DNA of 64,000 bases, from positions 1 through 64,000 of the forward strand of contig DAIBTC010000002.1 in the NCBI GenBank assembly GCA_027415345.1, read 5' to 3'. The DNA is from Nitrospirota bacterium. Lineage in GTDB: Bacteria; Nitrospirota; Leptospirillia; Leptospirillales; Leptospirillaceae. Position numbers and translations under genes: made by a program. Positions 45,550 through 54,882 of the stretch are shown one piece after another; position 1 is the first letter of the stretch; each line of letters begins with the position of its first letter. The notes beneath the pieces were generated by a model. The model worked only from the letters and a program-made list of their open reading frames with translations. It searched no databases and was not told where the DNA came from.

Positions 45550-47427
45550 TCAGGAGGTCATCTGGACCATCACCGGCTTGATCTCCTCCGCCGTCGACGG
45601 TGAAGTCCTGATTCCTGCGATAGTCTCCTTGTAGGCTCGATGAACCCTGTCCAGATCCTGTGTAAAAAATGCTCCCAATTGGGCCAGCGAGGAGTAAAGG
45701 GAGCCGTCCTGCTTGTCAAGGAACAGGGAGACGGCTGTCGGAGCCGACTGCTTGTGCTGGGCCAGCCACTGCTTCAGACTCTCGATTTTCTGGAAAAACT
45801 CTTCCTCTCCCTGACGCGCCCGCTCCATCACCGGCAACACGATGCAGTCCACCTTCCCGCGAATCCTGGAAAGGGCCGTCGGATCATCCCCATCGGCCAC
45901 AGATTCGGAAAAGGGAACCACTGAACTGCCAAGTCTTGCGAAAAAGGCGACAAGACCTGAACCCAGCTCCGAGTCAAGAATGAACCTCGGAACGCCCACA
46001 CGGTTCGTGCGTGGATTTCTGGAGGAGGATTCGATCCGCTCCTCCGCTTTTTCAAAGACCGTCGACCGGAGTTCCTCAAGGAATCCCTGATTTTCCCGGC
46101 GCCAGTTCTTCAAAAGATGTTTCGCCCCAAACTGGATCAATGTCGAATAGTAGTCCCGCCTCATGGCGCTTCGGGAGATATTTTTCCAGGAATAGAAATC
46201 TTCCATCGCTCCGATCGCAGCCTCGTTCAATTCGTAGGCGGTCATATTCTTCGGACGGTAGACGGCATGATGTCCGTCGTAAAGGCTCCAGTCCTTGTAA
46301 AGAAGCTCCCGGTTTCCCGTGGCATAAAAATGGTCGAAATCGGGAGAACCCGGCAGCGGAGTGAGTATCATCAGCTGGATGGACTGAAGCTGCCACTCCT
46401 GGGCAAGGCGAGCCGTTTCGTAGATCGTATCCTTGTCGTCGGTATCGGCACCGACCACGAACATCCCGTGAATCCTGATACCAGCCTTGTTGAAGGCCTC
46501 GACGGAACGGACAATTTTTTCGTAGGTCTGCCGCTTGTTGAAGAGATCGAGAGTCTGGGGATTGATCGACTCAAACCCGATAAAGACATTGAAGCAGTTG
46601 CTGGCCTTCATGAGCTCGAGCAGTTCAGGATCGAAAGCGGTTTCCGTCCTGATCTGGGCTCCCCATTCCGGGGTGAGCCCCTCCTCGATCATCCTTTTAA
46701 GGAGATCCTTGGTCCTTTTCCTGTTGGCCGTAAAAAGGTCGTCGGCGAAAAAGACATATTTCGGATTGTTGACCCGGATTTCCTCAATGACCCTCTCGAT
46801 GGAATGCATCCTGAATCCATGGCCGTACATCCCCGGGACGGAACAAAAAGTGCAGGTAAAGGGACATCCACGGGAGGTGGCAATGGAAATCAGGCCTCTC
46901 TTCTGGGTATTCCACCCCTCCACCAGGCCGTAATCGGGGATGGGATTCGAATCAAGGTCCTCCTTGAGTGGCCGGTCCGGATTATGAAGCTTCCGGGAGC
47001 CCTTCCAGTAGGAGAGACCAAGGATCTTCTCCATCTCGCCACGGCCTTCCATGGCATCGATCAGCTCGAAGAGTGTCTCCTCGCCCTCTCCCCGAACGAC
47101 ATAATCCGCGAAATCGAGAGCTTCGTCCGGAAGAAATGTGACATGGGTGCCCCCGATAACGACGGGAATCCCCGCCTTGCGAACAGTCTCTGCCAGACGG
47201 TAGGACTGGGGAGCGGTGGAAGTGAGCGTTGAAATTCCTACAATGTCTGCAGAAAGCACTTCCTTCATGTCAACGGGAGCCACATCCTCGATGTAGACCC
47301 TGACATCCCATCCTCGGTCTCTCAGCATGGTTCCAAGCAGAATGACGCCAAGTCTGGGAATGGTGAATGAACTATAGACATGGAGATGAGTTGACTTTGG
47401 CTCGACAAGCACAAATTTCTTTGCCAT
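45550..47427 (-). CDS. B12-binding-domain radical SAM protein with long C-terminal extension
   Basis: 625 aa; IPRLGVILLGTMLRDRGWDVRVYIED B12-binding-like N-term; ATSRGCPFTCTFCSVPGMYG CxxxCxxC. Confidence 0.9.
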   Translation of the reverse strand: MAKKFVLVEPKSTHLHVYSSFTIPRLGVILLGTMLRDRGWDVRVYIEDVAPVDMKEVLSADIVGISTLTSTAPQSYRLAETVRKAGIPVVIGGTHVTFLPDEALDFADYVVRGEGEETLFELIDAMEGRGEMEKILGLSYWKGSRKLHNPDRPLKEDLDSNPIPDYGLVEGWNTQKRGLISIATSRGCPFTCTFCSVPGMYGHGFRMHSIERVIEEIRVNNPKYVFFADDLFTANRKRTKDLLKRMIEEGLTPEWGAQIRTETAFDPELLELMKASNCFNVFIGFESINPQTLDLFNKRQTYEKIVRSVEAFNKAGIRIHGMFVVGADTDDKDTIYETARLAQEWQLQSIQLMILTPLPGSPDFDHFYATGNRELLYKDWSLYDGHHAVYRPKNMTAYELNEAAIGAMEDFYSWKNISRSAMRRDYYSTLIQFGAKHLLKNWRRENQGFLEELRSTVFEKAEERIESSSRNPRTNRVGVPRFILDSELGSGLVAFFARLGSSVVPFSESVADGDDPTALSRIRGKVDCIVLPVMERARQGEEEFFQKIESLKQWLAQHKQSAPTAVSLFLDKQDGSLYSSLAQLGAFFTQDLDRVHRAYKETIAGIRTSPSTAEEIKPVMVQMTS

Positions 47428-47448
47428 TACACTGCCCCCTTCAGGGGA

Positions 47449-47474
47449 CCTCCCTGCCAGAATGCGCAGGGAGG
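47449..47474 (-). other. Intercistronic hairpin between ferredoxin and radical SAM genes
   Basis: CCTCCCTGC - 8-nt loop - GCAGGGAGG, perfect 9-bp arms; second small CCCC/GGGG stem next to the radical SAM start. Confidence 0.65.
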
Positions 47475-47481
47475 CGCCCCG

Positions 47482-47736
47482 TTATCCGTTCGGATGGATC
47501 CGATCTTTCTTCGCAAGAAGCTGTTCTTTTGTTTCGACGTAATTCGGATCAGGTATGCAGCATTCATCAATGGGGCAGACTGCGGCACACTGGGGCTCAT
47601 CGTGAAACCCTATGCATTCCGTGCAGAGATCCGGATCGATCACGTAGATAGGATCCCCTTCGCTGATAGCGTCATTCGGACACTCCGGAAGGCAGGCTCC
47701 GCAGGAGATACAATTATCGGCAATCATAATAGACAT
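47482..47736 (-). CDS. YfhL-type 2[4Fe-4S] ferredoxin
   Basis: MSIMIADNCISCGACLPECPNDAISEGDPIYVIDPDLCTECIGFHDEPQCAAVCPIDECC. Confidence 0.93.
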   Translation of the reverse strand: MSIMIADNCISCGACLPECPNDAISEGDPIYVIDPDLCTECIGFHDEPQCAAVCPIDECCIPDPNYVETKEQLLAKKDRIHPNG

Positions 47737-47885
47737 CCAGGCCTCCTTGACCATTTCCTTGCTTGCAATCAAACGCCTCAGACCAGCGCCTGGGGCACTC
47801 TCCATTATCCGGGTCCACAGAAACCGGACATCTTCCCAAAGGCTCTCTTAAATGGAAAAGAGGCCGAGGTTACTACAAGATGCTT

Positions 47886-47925
47886 ATTCTATCGGCAATC
47901 AATCAAACAAATCAACTGATTTGTT
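47886..47925 (-). promoter_or_regulatory. Candidate promoter of the ferredoxin-radical SAM operon with palindromic operator over the -35
   Basis: Minus strand TTGATT (47910-47915)-N18-TAGAAT (47886-47891); 20-bp palindrome AACAAATCA-AC-TGATTTGTT at 47906-47925. Confidence 0.55.
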
Positions 47926-47971
47926 CAGAATTTCACAGCGGTCCCATTTAACGTGCGGCCTCCTTCCAACA

Positions 47972-48811
47972 TCATATCAGAATCCCAAGATTCAGGAAGA
48001 GGAACCGGGAAAAGGCCTCTCCGAAGAGGATCATGAGAAGGGCCACATACAAAAGGCCCGTGGCGGCCTGGGTCGAATGCATCCGGACGGTGCGGTAGGC
48101 CAGGATGGAGATCACCAGTCCCCCGACCACCCCGACGAGAAGTCTTCCCCAGAGATAGAGCCCCTGGAAGGATTCCAGGAGAAGCCCTTCGGCGAAACCA
48201 GGTCGTCCCTGCCAGTCCATCCATGTCAGGATTCCCGAAAGGATGGCGGTCAGGGCGGTGCATCCCAGAAGGGCCCGGGAAAGAAAGGCCAGCGGTTCGA
48301 TGGGCAGGGTGGGGTTGGTCAGATAGAAGTGCCCCCAGTTCATGGCAAGAAGAACGGCGCCCAGGAGAAACGAAGAGACAAACATGGTCACGAGAAGGAT
48401 CATTCCCGAGACGGAGAGGCTGAGGGAAGCATTCAGGATCAGCGTGGCCGTTCCCGTGGCGCCCAGAAGCAGGAGGGCAGAAATATTGAGGACAGGTCTC
48501 GTGATGGGACGGATCCGGTTCCAGGAGACAAAGTTGACCAGGAGGTTGTATCCCACCAGCCCTGCCGTTCCCGACATCATGAGGTAGACGGCAAGCTGGT
48601 CCAGATGGCCAGGATGAAAGGCCGGGATTCTCATTCCGGACGGGCCGAGTGCAAACAGGGCCCCTCCTGAAAAAAGGAGGAATAGGAGGCCGTGCAAGCG
48701 GTAAAAGGATCGGTTGACCGATGGGTACCGGTACATGAAGGTCATGAGGAAGCATCCTCCGGCCGTCACCTGCAAAAGAAGAAGTCCAAAGACATTGGGG
48801 TGAAAGATCAT
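47972..48811 (-). CDS. Multi-TM integral membrane protein, unknown function
   Basis: 279 aa, about eight hydrophobic segments; overlaps folB-like stop by 4 bp. Confidence 0.75.
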   Translation of the reverse strand: MIFHPNVFGLLLLQVTAGGCFLMTFMYRYPSVNRSFYRLHGLLFLLFSGGALFALGPSGMRIPAFHPGHLDQLAVYLMMSGTAGLVGYNLLVNFVSWNRIRPITRPVLNISALLLLGATGTATLILNASLSLSVSGMILLVTMFVSSFLLGAVLLAMNWGHFYLTNPTLPIEPLAFLSRALLGCTALTAILSGILTWMDWQGRPGFAEGLLLESFQGLYLWGRLLVGVVGGLVISILAYRTVRMHSTQAATGLLYVALLMILFGEAFSRFLFLNLGILI

Positions 48812-49239
48812 TCTGGTCCTTCCTGGTTTTTTTCGTTTCTTTCCTCCAGGCGCGTCCGGGATTTCCGGTCTTCCCAGCGGGGCCGGGTCTCCCGGACCTT
48901 AAGCCCCACCCTCCCGAGGGAAAGTGGAAGCGGGGGCGGGTCCTTCCAGAGGAAGAGGGTCATTCCGGCCACTCCCGGAAAGATCCCCATGACATGGTCG
49001 ACGATCGCCTCACCGAGTCGTTCGAGCAGAAAAAACTCCGATGCCTCTCCTTTGGCAGCGATTTCCCGAAGAAGGCGGTCATAGTCCACTGTCTTGTGAA
49101 TGGCGTCATTGCCCCAGGGAATCTCTGAAAGTTCGATCTCTCCCGACAGAAGAAGGCGTTGGGGACGGGACCTTTCCTCCTGTCCCGTCCCGATTTTCAC
49201 ATGAATTGAGAGTTGTTCAAAAAAAAGAGTCTTGGACAT
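48808..49239 (-). CDS. Dihydroneopterin aldolase-like (FolB family) protein
   Basis: LFFEQLSIHVKIGTGQEERSRPQRLLLSGEIEL...TVDYDRLLREI...FFLLERLGEAIVDHVM. Confidence 0.75.
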   Translation of the reverse strand: MSKTLFFEQLSIHVKIGTGQEERSRPQRLLLSGEIELSEIPWGNDAIHKTVDYDRLLREIAAKGEASEFFLLERLGEAIVDHVMGIFPGVAGMTLFLWKDPPPLPLSLGRVGLKVRETRPRWEDRKSRTRLEERNEKNQEGPE

Positions 49240-49242
49240 CGT

Positions 49243-49728
49243 TTAAGGTCCGCTCCCCGAGACGGTCGGCAGTTTCTGGTCGATGAGGATCTTGACGGGG
49301 GAGCCTCCGACCGTTCCCTCTACGGGGACGGTTCCGCTGTATTCCCCGCTCGCAACCAGGGAGCTCCCTGATTCGAGGGAGAGACGAGCCACAAGCCGCA
49401 CCGTTCCCTGGAAGTTGATTCCTGTGAGGCGGACATCCTTCTGGGAGATCTCGAAGGGGACAGGAAATGTCGGATGGACAAAGACGACACGGGCGACTGG
49501 GAGCCAGTCCGGAGAGGTGGGTCCCTTCATCAGGGCCACCACTGCCAGGGACCCATGAGTCATCCAGAGGGGGACCCGGGGATCGAGGAAGACCGTCCCC
49601 ACCACCTTGCCGGGAACATGTCCCTTGCCGGCCGGAGGCTTGGAACATCCTCCGGAAAAAAGGACCACCAGGAACAGGAGGCCTGCCAGGAGTCTGCCGG
49701 AAGGGAAAAGGCGGGTTCTATTCATCAT
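49243..49728 (-). CDS. Putative lipoprotein resembling the C-terminal domain of CcmI/CycH cytochrome c biogenesis factors
   Basis: LLFLVVLFSGGC lipobox; GTVFLDP...SLAVVALMKGP...PLWVARV-like pattern, PFEISQKDVRL...VARLSLESGSSLVASGEYSG. Confidence 0.5.
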   Translation of the reverse strand: MMNRTRLFPSGRLLAGLLFLVVLFSGGCSKPPAGKGHVPGKVVGTVFLDPRVPLWMTHGSLAVVALMKGPTSPDWLPVARVVFVHPTFPVPFEISQKDVRLTGINFQGTVRLVARLSLESGSSLVASGEYSGTVPVEGTVGGSPVKILIDQKLPTVSGSGP

Positions 49729-49750
49729 GGGACCTTTCGACGCTGTCGTT

Positions 49751-51316
49751 TCATGGAGAGACAATGACAAACTCCTCGATATGATAGAGGGGATCGCTCT
49801 TGATGATCACCTTTCGGCGGATCACCTGCTGGACGGCATCCAGAAAAATCTTCTCCGAGGCGAGCTCCGCCTCGACATCCGGATGGACGTAGAGGATCAC
49901 GCGGCGGTCCTTCGCTCCGCGACCTGAGGGAAGCTTCCGGAGATCTTCGAAAATTTCGTAGATGATCGTCCGGACGGACTTGACGTATCCCTTTCCGTCA
50001 CAATAGGCGCAGGTTTCTCCCAGAAGGTGGACAAGGTCCTCCCGGACCCTTTTTCTGGACATTTCCACCAGGCCCAGGTCAGAGATCTTGAGGGCATTGG
50101 TTCGGGCCTTGTCCTTCGTCAGCATTTCCTGAAGCCCCTGGAAGACTCTCTCCCGATTTTTTTCCTTTTCCATGTCGATGAAATCGAGGATGATGATTCC
50201 TCCGATGTTGCGAAGGCGCAACTGATGGGCGATTTCCTCCACCGCCTCAAGATTGGTCTTGAGGATTGTCTCTTCCGGATCCTTGTCCCCGACAAATCGC
50301 CCCGTATTCACATCCACCACCGTCAGGGCCTCGGCCCGGTCGATCACAAGGTAGCCTCCGGATTTGAGCCAGACCTTCTTCTCGAGGGCCCGGGCGACCT
50401 GCTGGTCCACCGAATATTCCTGGAAAAGAGAGGATTTTCTGCTCCAGAGTTCTATCTTGTCTGCATAGGCGGGCAGATAGGTCCGGACAAATTCGAGAAC
50501 CCGCTGGTACTCCTTCTGGCTGTCGATGACGAGACGGTCGACTTCGTTGGTCAGGTAGTCCCGTATCGTCCGGAAGACCACGTCCAGATCGACACGAACG
50601 AGCGCCGGAGCCCGGACAGTCTCCTTCTTTGACTTGATATCCTCCCAGAGAAGATCAAGAAAAACCATATCCATCCGGGCTTCGTCCTCGGTCATGCCTT
50701 CCGCGACTGTCCGGATGATATACCCGCCCTTGTGGGTGCGAAGCCCCCCCACGATCTCCTTGAGCCTCTGTCTTTCTCCCTCGTTCGTGATCCTGCGGGA
50801 GACTCCGATATGGTTGACCTGGGGCATATAGACAAGATAGCGGCCAGGAAGGCTGATATAGGTTGTTGCCCGGGGGCCCTTGGTACTGATCGGGTCCTTG
50901 GTCGTCTGGATCAGAAGCTCCTGTCCGTCGGTCAACAGCTCCTCGATGGGGCGTCTTCCCGAACGTTTTGCTGGCTCCGGAGGGGCCTCCCCTTCGGGTG
51001 TGGCCGGGATGGCGGCCGGGGTTTCTTCCTCGATCACCGCCCCCGGAGGAGACTCCTCTCGCAGGGCATCGGGAAGCGTCTCGGTCCCTTCGACAAAGAT
51101 ATCGTCAACATAAAGGAATGCGGCTTTTTCAAGACCGATATCCACGAAGGCCGCCTGCATTCCGGGGAGCACCTTGCTCACCTTTCCCTTGTAGATGTTT
51201 CCCACGATCCCCTGGGCCTGCTTCCTGTCAAAAAAGTATTCGGCCAGACGTCCGCCCTCGACGATGGCCACCTTCGTCTCTTCTTCAGTCACATGAATCA
51301 GGATTTCCGAACCCAT
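49751..51316 (-). CDS. rng: Ribonuclease G/E family protein
   Basis: MGSEILIHVTEEETKVAIVEGGRLAEYFFDR; S1 region GNIYKGKVSKVLPGMQAAFVDIGLEKAAFLYV; VDVNTGRFVG; zinc CAYCDGKG. Confidence 0.95.
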   Translation of the reverse strand: MGSEILIHVTEEETKVAIVEGGRLAEYFFDRKQAQGIVGNIYKGKVSKVLPGMQAAFVDIGLEKAAFLYVDDIFVEGTETLPDALREESPPGAVIEEETPAAIPATPEGEAPPEPAKRSGRRPIEELLTDGQELLIQTTKDPISTKGPRATTYISLPGRYLVYMPQVNHIGVSRRITNEGERQRLKEIVGGLRTHKGGYIIRTVAEGMTEDEARMDMVFLDLLWEDIKSKKETVRAPALVRVDLDVVFRTIRDYLTNEVDRLVIDSQKEYQRVLEFVRTYLPAYADKIELWSRKSSLFQEYSVDQQVARALEKKVWLKSGGYLVIDRAEALTVVDVNTGRFVGDKDPEETILKTNLEAVEEIAHQLRLRNIGGIIILDFIDMEKEKNRERVFQGLQEMLTKDKARTNALKISDLGLVEMSRKRVREDLVHLLGETCAYCDGKGYVKSVRTIIYEIFEDLRKLPSGRGAKDRRVILYVHPDVEAELASEKIFLDAVQQVIRRKVIIKSDPLYHIEEFVIVSP

Positions 51317-51438
51317 TCTCTACCCTCCTGCAACGACCATTAAAATCCTCCGGCATCAAAAATCCTGTCCTCTCGAAGAGGACCTCATCCCAGACCTTCA
51401 GGAAATCATTCGGAAACCGTGTGTCCCTTAAACCGGCG

Positions 51439-52530
51439 TTATCTCTTTGCATAAAAGCGGACATTCATCAAAAGAGCCATGGCCCCCAGAGAAACAATCA
51501 TGGCCGACCCCCCGTAACTCATCAGAGGCATCGGAACCCCCACGACAGGGAGGATCCCCAGCACCATCAGGACATTGATCAGAAAACAAAACAGGAAAAA
51601 ACCTGTCACGCCGGCCGAAAGATAGAACCCTGCCGGGTCCCGACAATCCATGGCCGTGCGGAATCCAAACCAGACCAGATAGGAGATCAAAGCCAGGAAG
51701 ACCAGGGCTCCGGCAAATCCCCATTCCTCCGTAAAAACGGCAAAGACAAAATCGGTGTGTGCTCCCGGAAGAAACTGGTACCGCACCTGGGTGGCCCCGG
51801 ACAACCCTTGGCCGAACCACCCCCCCGATCCGACCGCCACGATGGACTGGATGGTGTGGTATCCGAGGCCGGAAGGATCGGATGCGGGATCGATGAAAGC
51901 CCGGATCCTGTCCTTCTGGAATTCATGGAGGTGTGTCCAGACTCCTTCCCAGAGAACCGGAAAGAAAGCCAGTCCTGCCAGGACAGAGATGGTCACGATC
52001 CTGGAGGGAATTCCCTTCAGAAAAACGAAGACGGAAAAGATGATCATCAGTTCAAAGGCCGTTCCAAGATCCGGCTGCCTCGCGATCAAAAGGGCCGGAA
52101 AAACCGAGGCCAGGAGACCGGCTGCGAAACGGGCCGGCCGTAGCGGGATATCCCGTTTTTCCGGGACGAAAAGCCAGGTCAGAAAGAGAATCAGTCCCAG
52201 GATCATGAACTCCGAAGGCTGGATCTGGAACCACCCCAGCCCGATCCAGCGCCTTGCTCCATGGCTGGCATGTCCGCCAAGAAAGACGATGGCGAGGAGG
52301 GCCAGGACAACCCCGTATATCCAGCGGGCATTTTTCAGGAAAAAGGAATAGGGAACAAGGAGGATGCCAAGCCCCATAAGAAGGCCGAAAACCTCCCAGA
52401 GTCCCTGCTTGACAGCCAGATAGGGTGACACGGAAAAAAGGGTCAGGAGATCGATTAACAGGAGGGCGGACAGAACCACCAGAAAGGCTGGATGGACCCT
52501 GACAACATAGGCGAGAATTTTGGCGACCAA
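51439..52530 (-). CDS. rodA: Rod shape-determining SEDS glycosyltransferase RodA
   Basis: SEDS features, RQPDLGTAFELM and PLMSYGGSAMIV. Confidence 0.95.
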   Translation of the reverse strand: MVAKILAYVVRVHPAFLVVLSALLLIDLLTLFSVSPYLAVKQGLWEVFGLLMGLGILLVPYSFFLKNARWIYGVVLALLAIVFLGGHASHGARRWIGLGWFQIQPSEFMILGLILFLTWLFVPEKRDIPLRPARFAAGLLASVFPALLIARQPDLGTAFELMIIFSVFVFLKGIPSRIVTISVLAGLAFFPVLWEGVWTHLHEFQKDRIRAFIDPASDPSGLGYHTIQSIVAVGSGGWFGQGLSGATQVRYQFLPGAHTDFVFAVFTEEWGFAGALVFLALISYLVWFGFRTAMDCRDPAGFYLSAGVTGFFLFCFLINVLMVLGILPVVGVPMPLMSYGGSAMIVSLGAMALLMNVRFYAKR

Positions 52531-52547
52531 ATTCCAGTGTCCCTTCC

Positions 52548-54392
52548 TCAGGATGCAACGGCGGGCGTGGGATTTCCTTTTTCTGCCAGCCGCGTAATGT
52601 AGAACATGCGGAAAACCTCCCGGGCCACAGGCCCGGCCACATCTCCGCCGTCTCCTCCGTTTTCGATCAGGACGGCGACGACGATCCGGGGATCATCGAA
52701 GGGCCCGAACCCCACAAACCAGGAGTCGGCCTTCGGACGCTTGGTACCCTTGTTTTTTCCACGGTTGCTGACCACCTGGGCCGTCCCGGTTTTTCCTGCG
52801 ATGGCGAAAAACGGCAGATTCACCGGATGGCCCGTCCCGTGCGGAGCCGCCACAACATCCCTGAGATCGGCCCGGACAATGTCGAAATCCTTTTTGGGAA
52901 TCGGAATCGGAGTCAGGTCCGGGGCCCTTTGACCGGTTCCGTTTCCCCTCTCTCCGAGCAGAAGATGGGGGTGGGAGAGTTGTCCGTTCATGGCCACGGC
53001 TCCCATCAATCTGGCCATTTCAAGGGGAGTGACTGTCAGATACCCCTGACCGATGGCCATAGGCGGGGTCTCTCCCGGGTACCAGGGAGTGTGGAGATAC
53101 TTCCTTTTCCACTCCCGGTCAGGCACGACCCCTGAAAGCTCAGCCGGAAGGTCGATTCCGGTACGGGAGCCCAGCCCAAAAAGGCGTGCCACCCTGGCAA
53201 TAGGTTCGGGACCCAGGGTCATTCCAAGATGGTAGAAGAAAATGTCGCAGGACTGTTCGATCGCCTTGTGAAGATGGATCGTTCCATGCCCCCCCCTCTT
53301 CCAGTCGTGAAAGATCACGGATCCGACCCTGAAGGTTCCTGCGCAATGGAAGGACGCATCGGGATCAACCTTGTGTTCCGAAAGGCCAGCCAAGGTCGTG
53401 ACGATCTTGAAGACCGAGCCCGGAGGGTAAAGCCCCTGGACGGCACGGTCCGTCAGCGGGTGGTCGGTGGCCTGGACGAGGGTTTTCCAGCGGGCGGAAC
53501 TCATGGCCTGCGAAAGCTCTTCCGAGCTGTAGGAGGGATGGCTCGCCAGGGCAAGGATTTCTCCGTTTCTGGGATCTAGCGCCACCACGGCACCACGCCT
53601 GTCTCCCAGAAACCGTTCCGCGGTCATCTGGAGCCTCATGTCGATCGTGAGCCTCAGAGAGCGGCCCTCTTTCGGTGGTTCGTTCCTGAGATTCCGGACA
53701 ATCCGCCCGTGGGAGTCGACCAGCTGGCGTCTCAGGCCGGGAGCTCCCTGGAGGAGGGCGTCATACTCCTTTTCGATTCCCGACTTTCCGATTCCTGTTC
53801 CCGGCGGAAGATGACGATAGAAGGACCCCTTGAGGTCGGAGGAGGTGAAGGAGCCGACATAGCCCAAAAGATGGGCACCGATATTGTCCGGGGGGTAGAT
53901 CCGCTTTGGCATGACCTGGATGTAAAAACCCGGCAACCGGTAGAGATCCATGTTGACCCGGCCGACCTGGGCCATGGAAAGCCCTGTCTCCAGGGGGACG
54001 GGCATGTGGGGGGGGAGGACGAATCCCAGACGGGAGAGGGAATGCCGGAGTTGGTTTGCGGGGATTCCCAGATCATAGGCAAGCCAGGCCAGTTCGCGCC
54101 GAGGATGGCGGACCTCCCCCGGAATTTCGAAAACGGCAAAATCCGGTCCATTGCGGACCAGAACCACACCATTCCTGTCGGTAATTTCTCCGCGGAGGGG
54201 AGGAATGGGCACAACTTTTACGACATTGTCCCTGGCAAGGGCCAGATAATGATGGTGCTTGATCACCTGAACCACATAAAGGCGAACAATCACCACCGCC
54301 ATGCCCAGCCAGAAGACAAAAATCAACCCGTTGAGACGGGCCCTCGGAGATCCTAAGATCCCATTTTTATGAAAGCGGAATTCCGATGCCAT
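52548..54392 (-). CDS. mrdA: Penicillin-binding protein 2
   Basis: PPGSVFKIVT SxxK, KTGTAQVV KTG motif; next to rodA. Confidence 0.95.
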   Translation of the reverse strand: MASEFRFHKNGILGSPRARLNGLIFVFWLGMAVVIVRLYVVQVIKHHHYLALARDNVVKVVPIPPLRGEITDRNGVVLVRNGPDFAVFEIPGEVRHPRRELAWLAYDLGIPANQLRHSLSRLGFVLPPHMPVPLETGLSMAQVGRVNMDLYRLPGFYIQVMPKRIYPPDNIGAHLLGYVGSFTSSDLKGSFYRHLPPGTGIGKSGIEKEYDALLQGAPGLRRQLVDSHGRIVRNLRNEPPKEGRSLRLTIDMRLQMTAERFLGDRRGAVVALDPRNGEILALASHPSYSSEELSQAMSSARWKTLVQATDHPLTDRAVQGLYPPGSVFKIVTTLAGLSEHKVDPDASFHCAGTFRVGSVIFHDWKRGGHGTIHLHKAIEQSCDIFFYHLGMTLGPEPIARVARLFGLGSRTGIDLPAELSGVVPDREWKRKYLHTPWYPGETPPMAIGQGYLTVTPLEMARLMGAVAMNGQLSHPHLLLGERGNGTGQRAPDLTPIPIPKKDFDIVRADLRDVVAAPHGTGHPVNLPFFAIAGKTGTAQVVSNRGKNKGTKRPKADSWFVGFGPFDDPRIVVAVLIENGGDGGDVAGPVAREVFRMFYITRLAEKGNPTPAVAS

Positions 54393-54882
54393 GTTGTTTT
54401 CGGGGCGGGGGGCCAAGTGTCCACCCCAGGGATCTCCTCAACAAAACGAGCATCATCCCCAGGAGGCCTGTCACCCCGTCCATCACCAGCCAATCTCTGA
54501 ATAATTGTGTCTCAAGGGGGTAATCCAGGAGCTTCCTGACAAGAAGTCCAGCCCCCATATCGATACCGAGAACGATCCACACCAGAAGGTACTGCCTGAA
54601 ACCGGAACCGGTCGAAAAATCCGAAAGGCGTGAAAAGAGCCAGGCTTCGGAAAGATATAGTAGCACCCAGAAGGATACCGGCCCATAGGAAACAAGAGAA
54701 AGGACAAGACCGGCCAGCAAGCCAAGGACAAGGAACCCGTACTTCTCCTTCTTCTGTAGAAGAAAAAAAAGAATCAACGGAACCGGATTGATCCAGGAAG
54801 ACAGGTAAGGGAACCATCGAAGTCCGGAAACCGAAAGGACCATAAGAAGAACCAGAAGAACGGCCCGGACCGGAAGTTTCAC
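54367..54882 (-). CDS. mreD: Rod shape-determining protein MreD
   Basis: 171 aa, multi-TM, position between mreC and mrdA. Confidence 0.82.
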   Translation of the reverse strand: MKLPVRAVLLVLLMVLSVSGLRWFPYLSSWINPVPLILFFLLQKKEKYGFLVLGLLAGLVLSLVSYGPVSFWVLLYLSEAWLFSRLSDFSTGSGFRQYLLVWIVLGIDMGAGLLVRKLLDYPLETQLFRDWLVMDGVTGLLGMMLVLLRRSLGWTLGPPPRKQHGIGIPLS

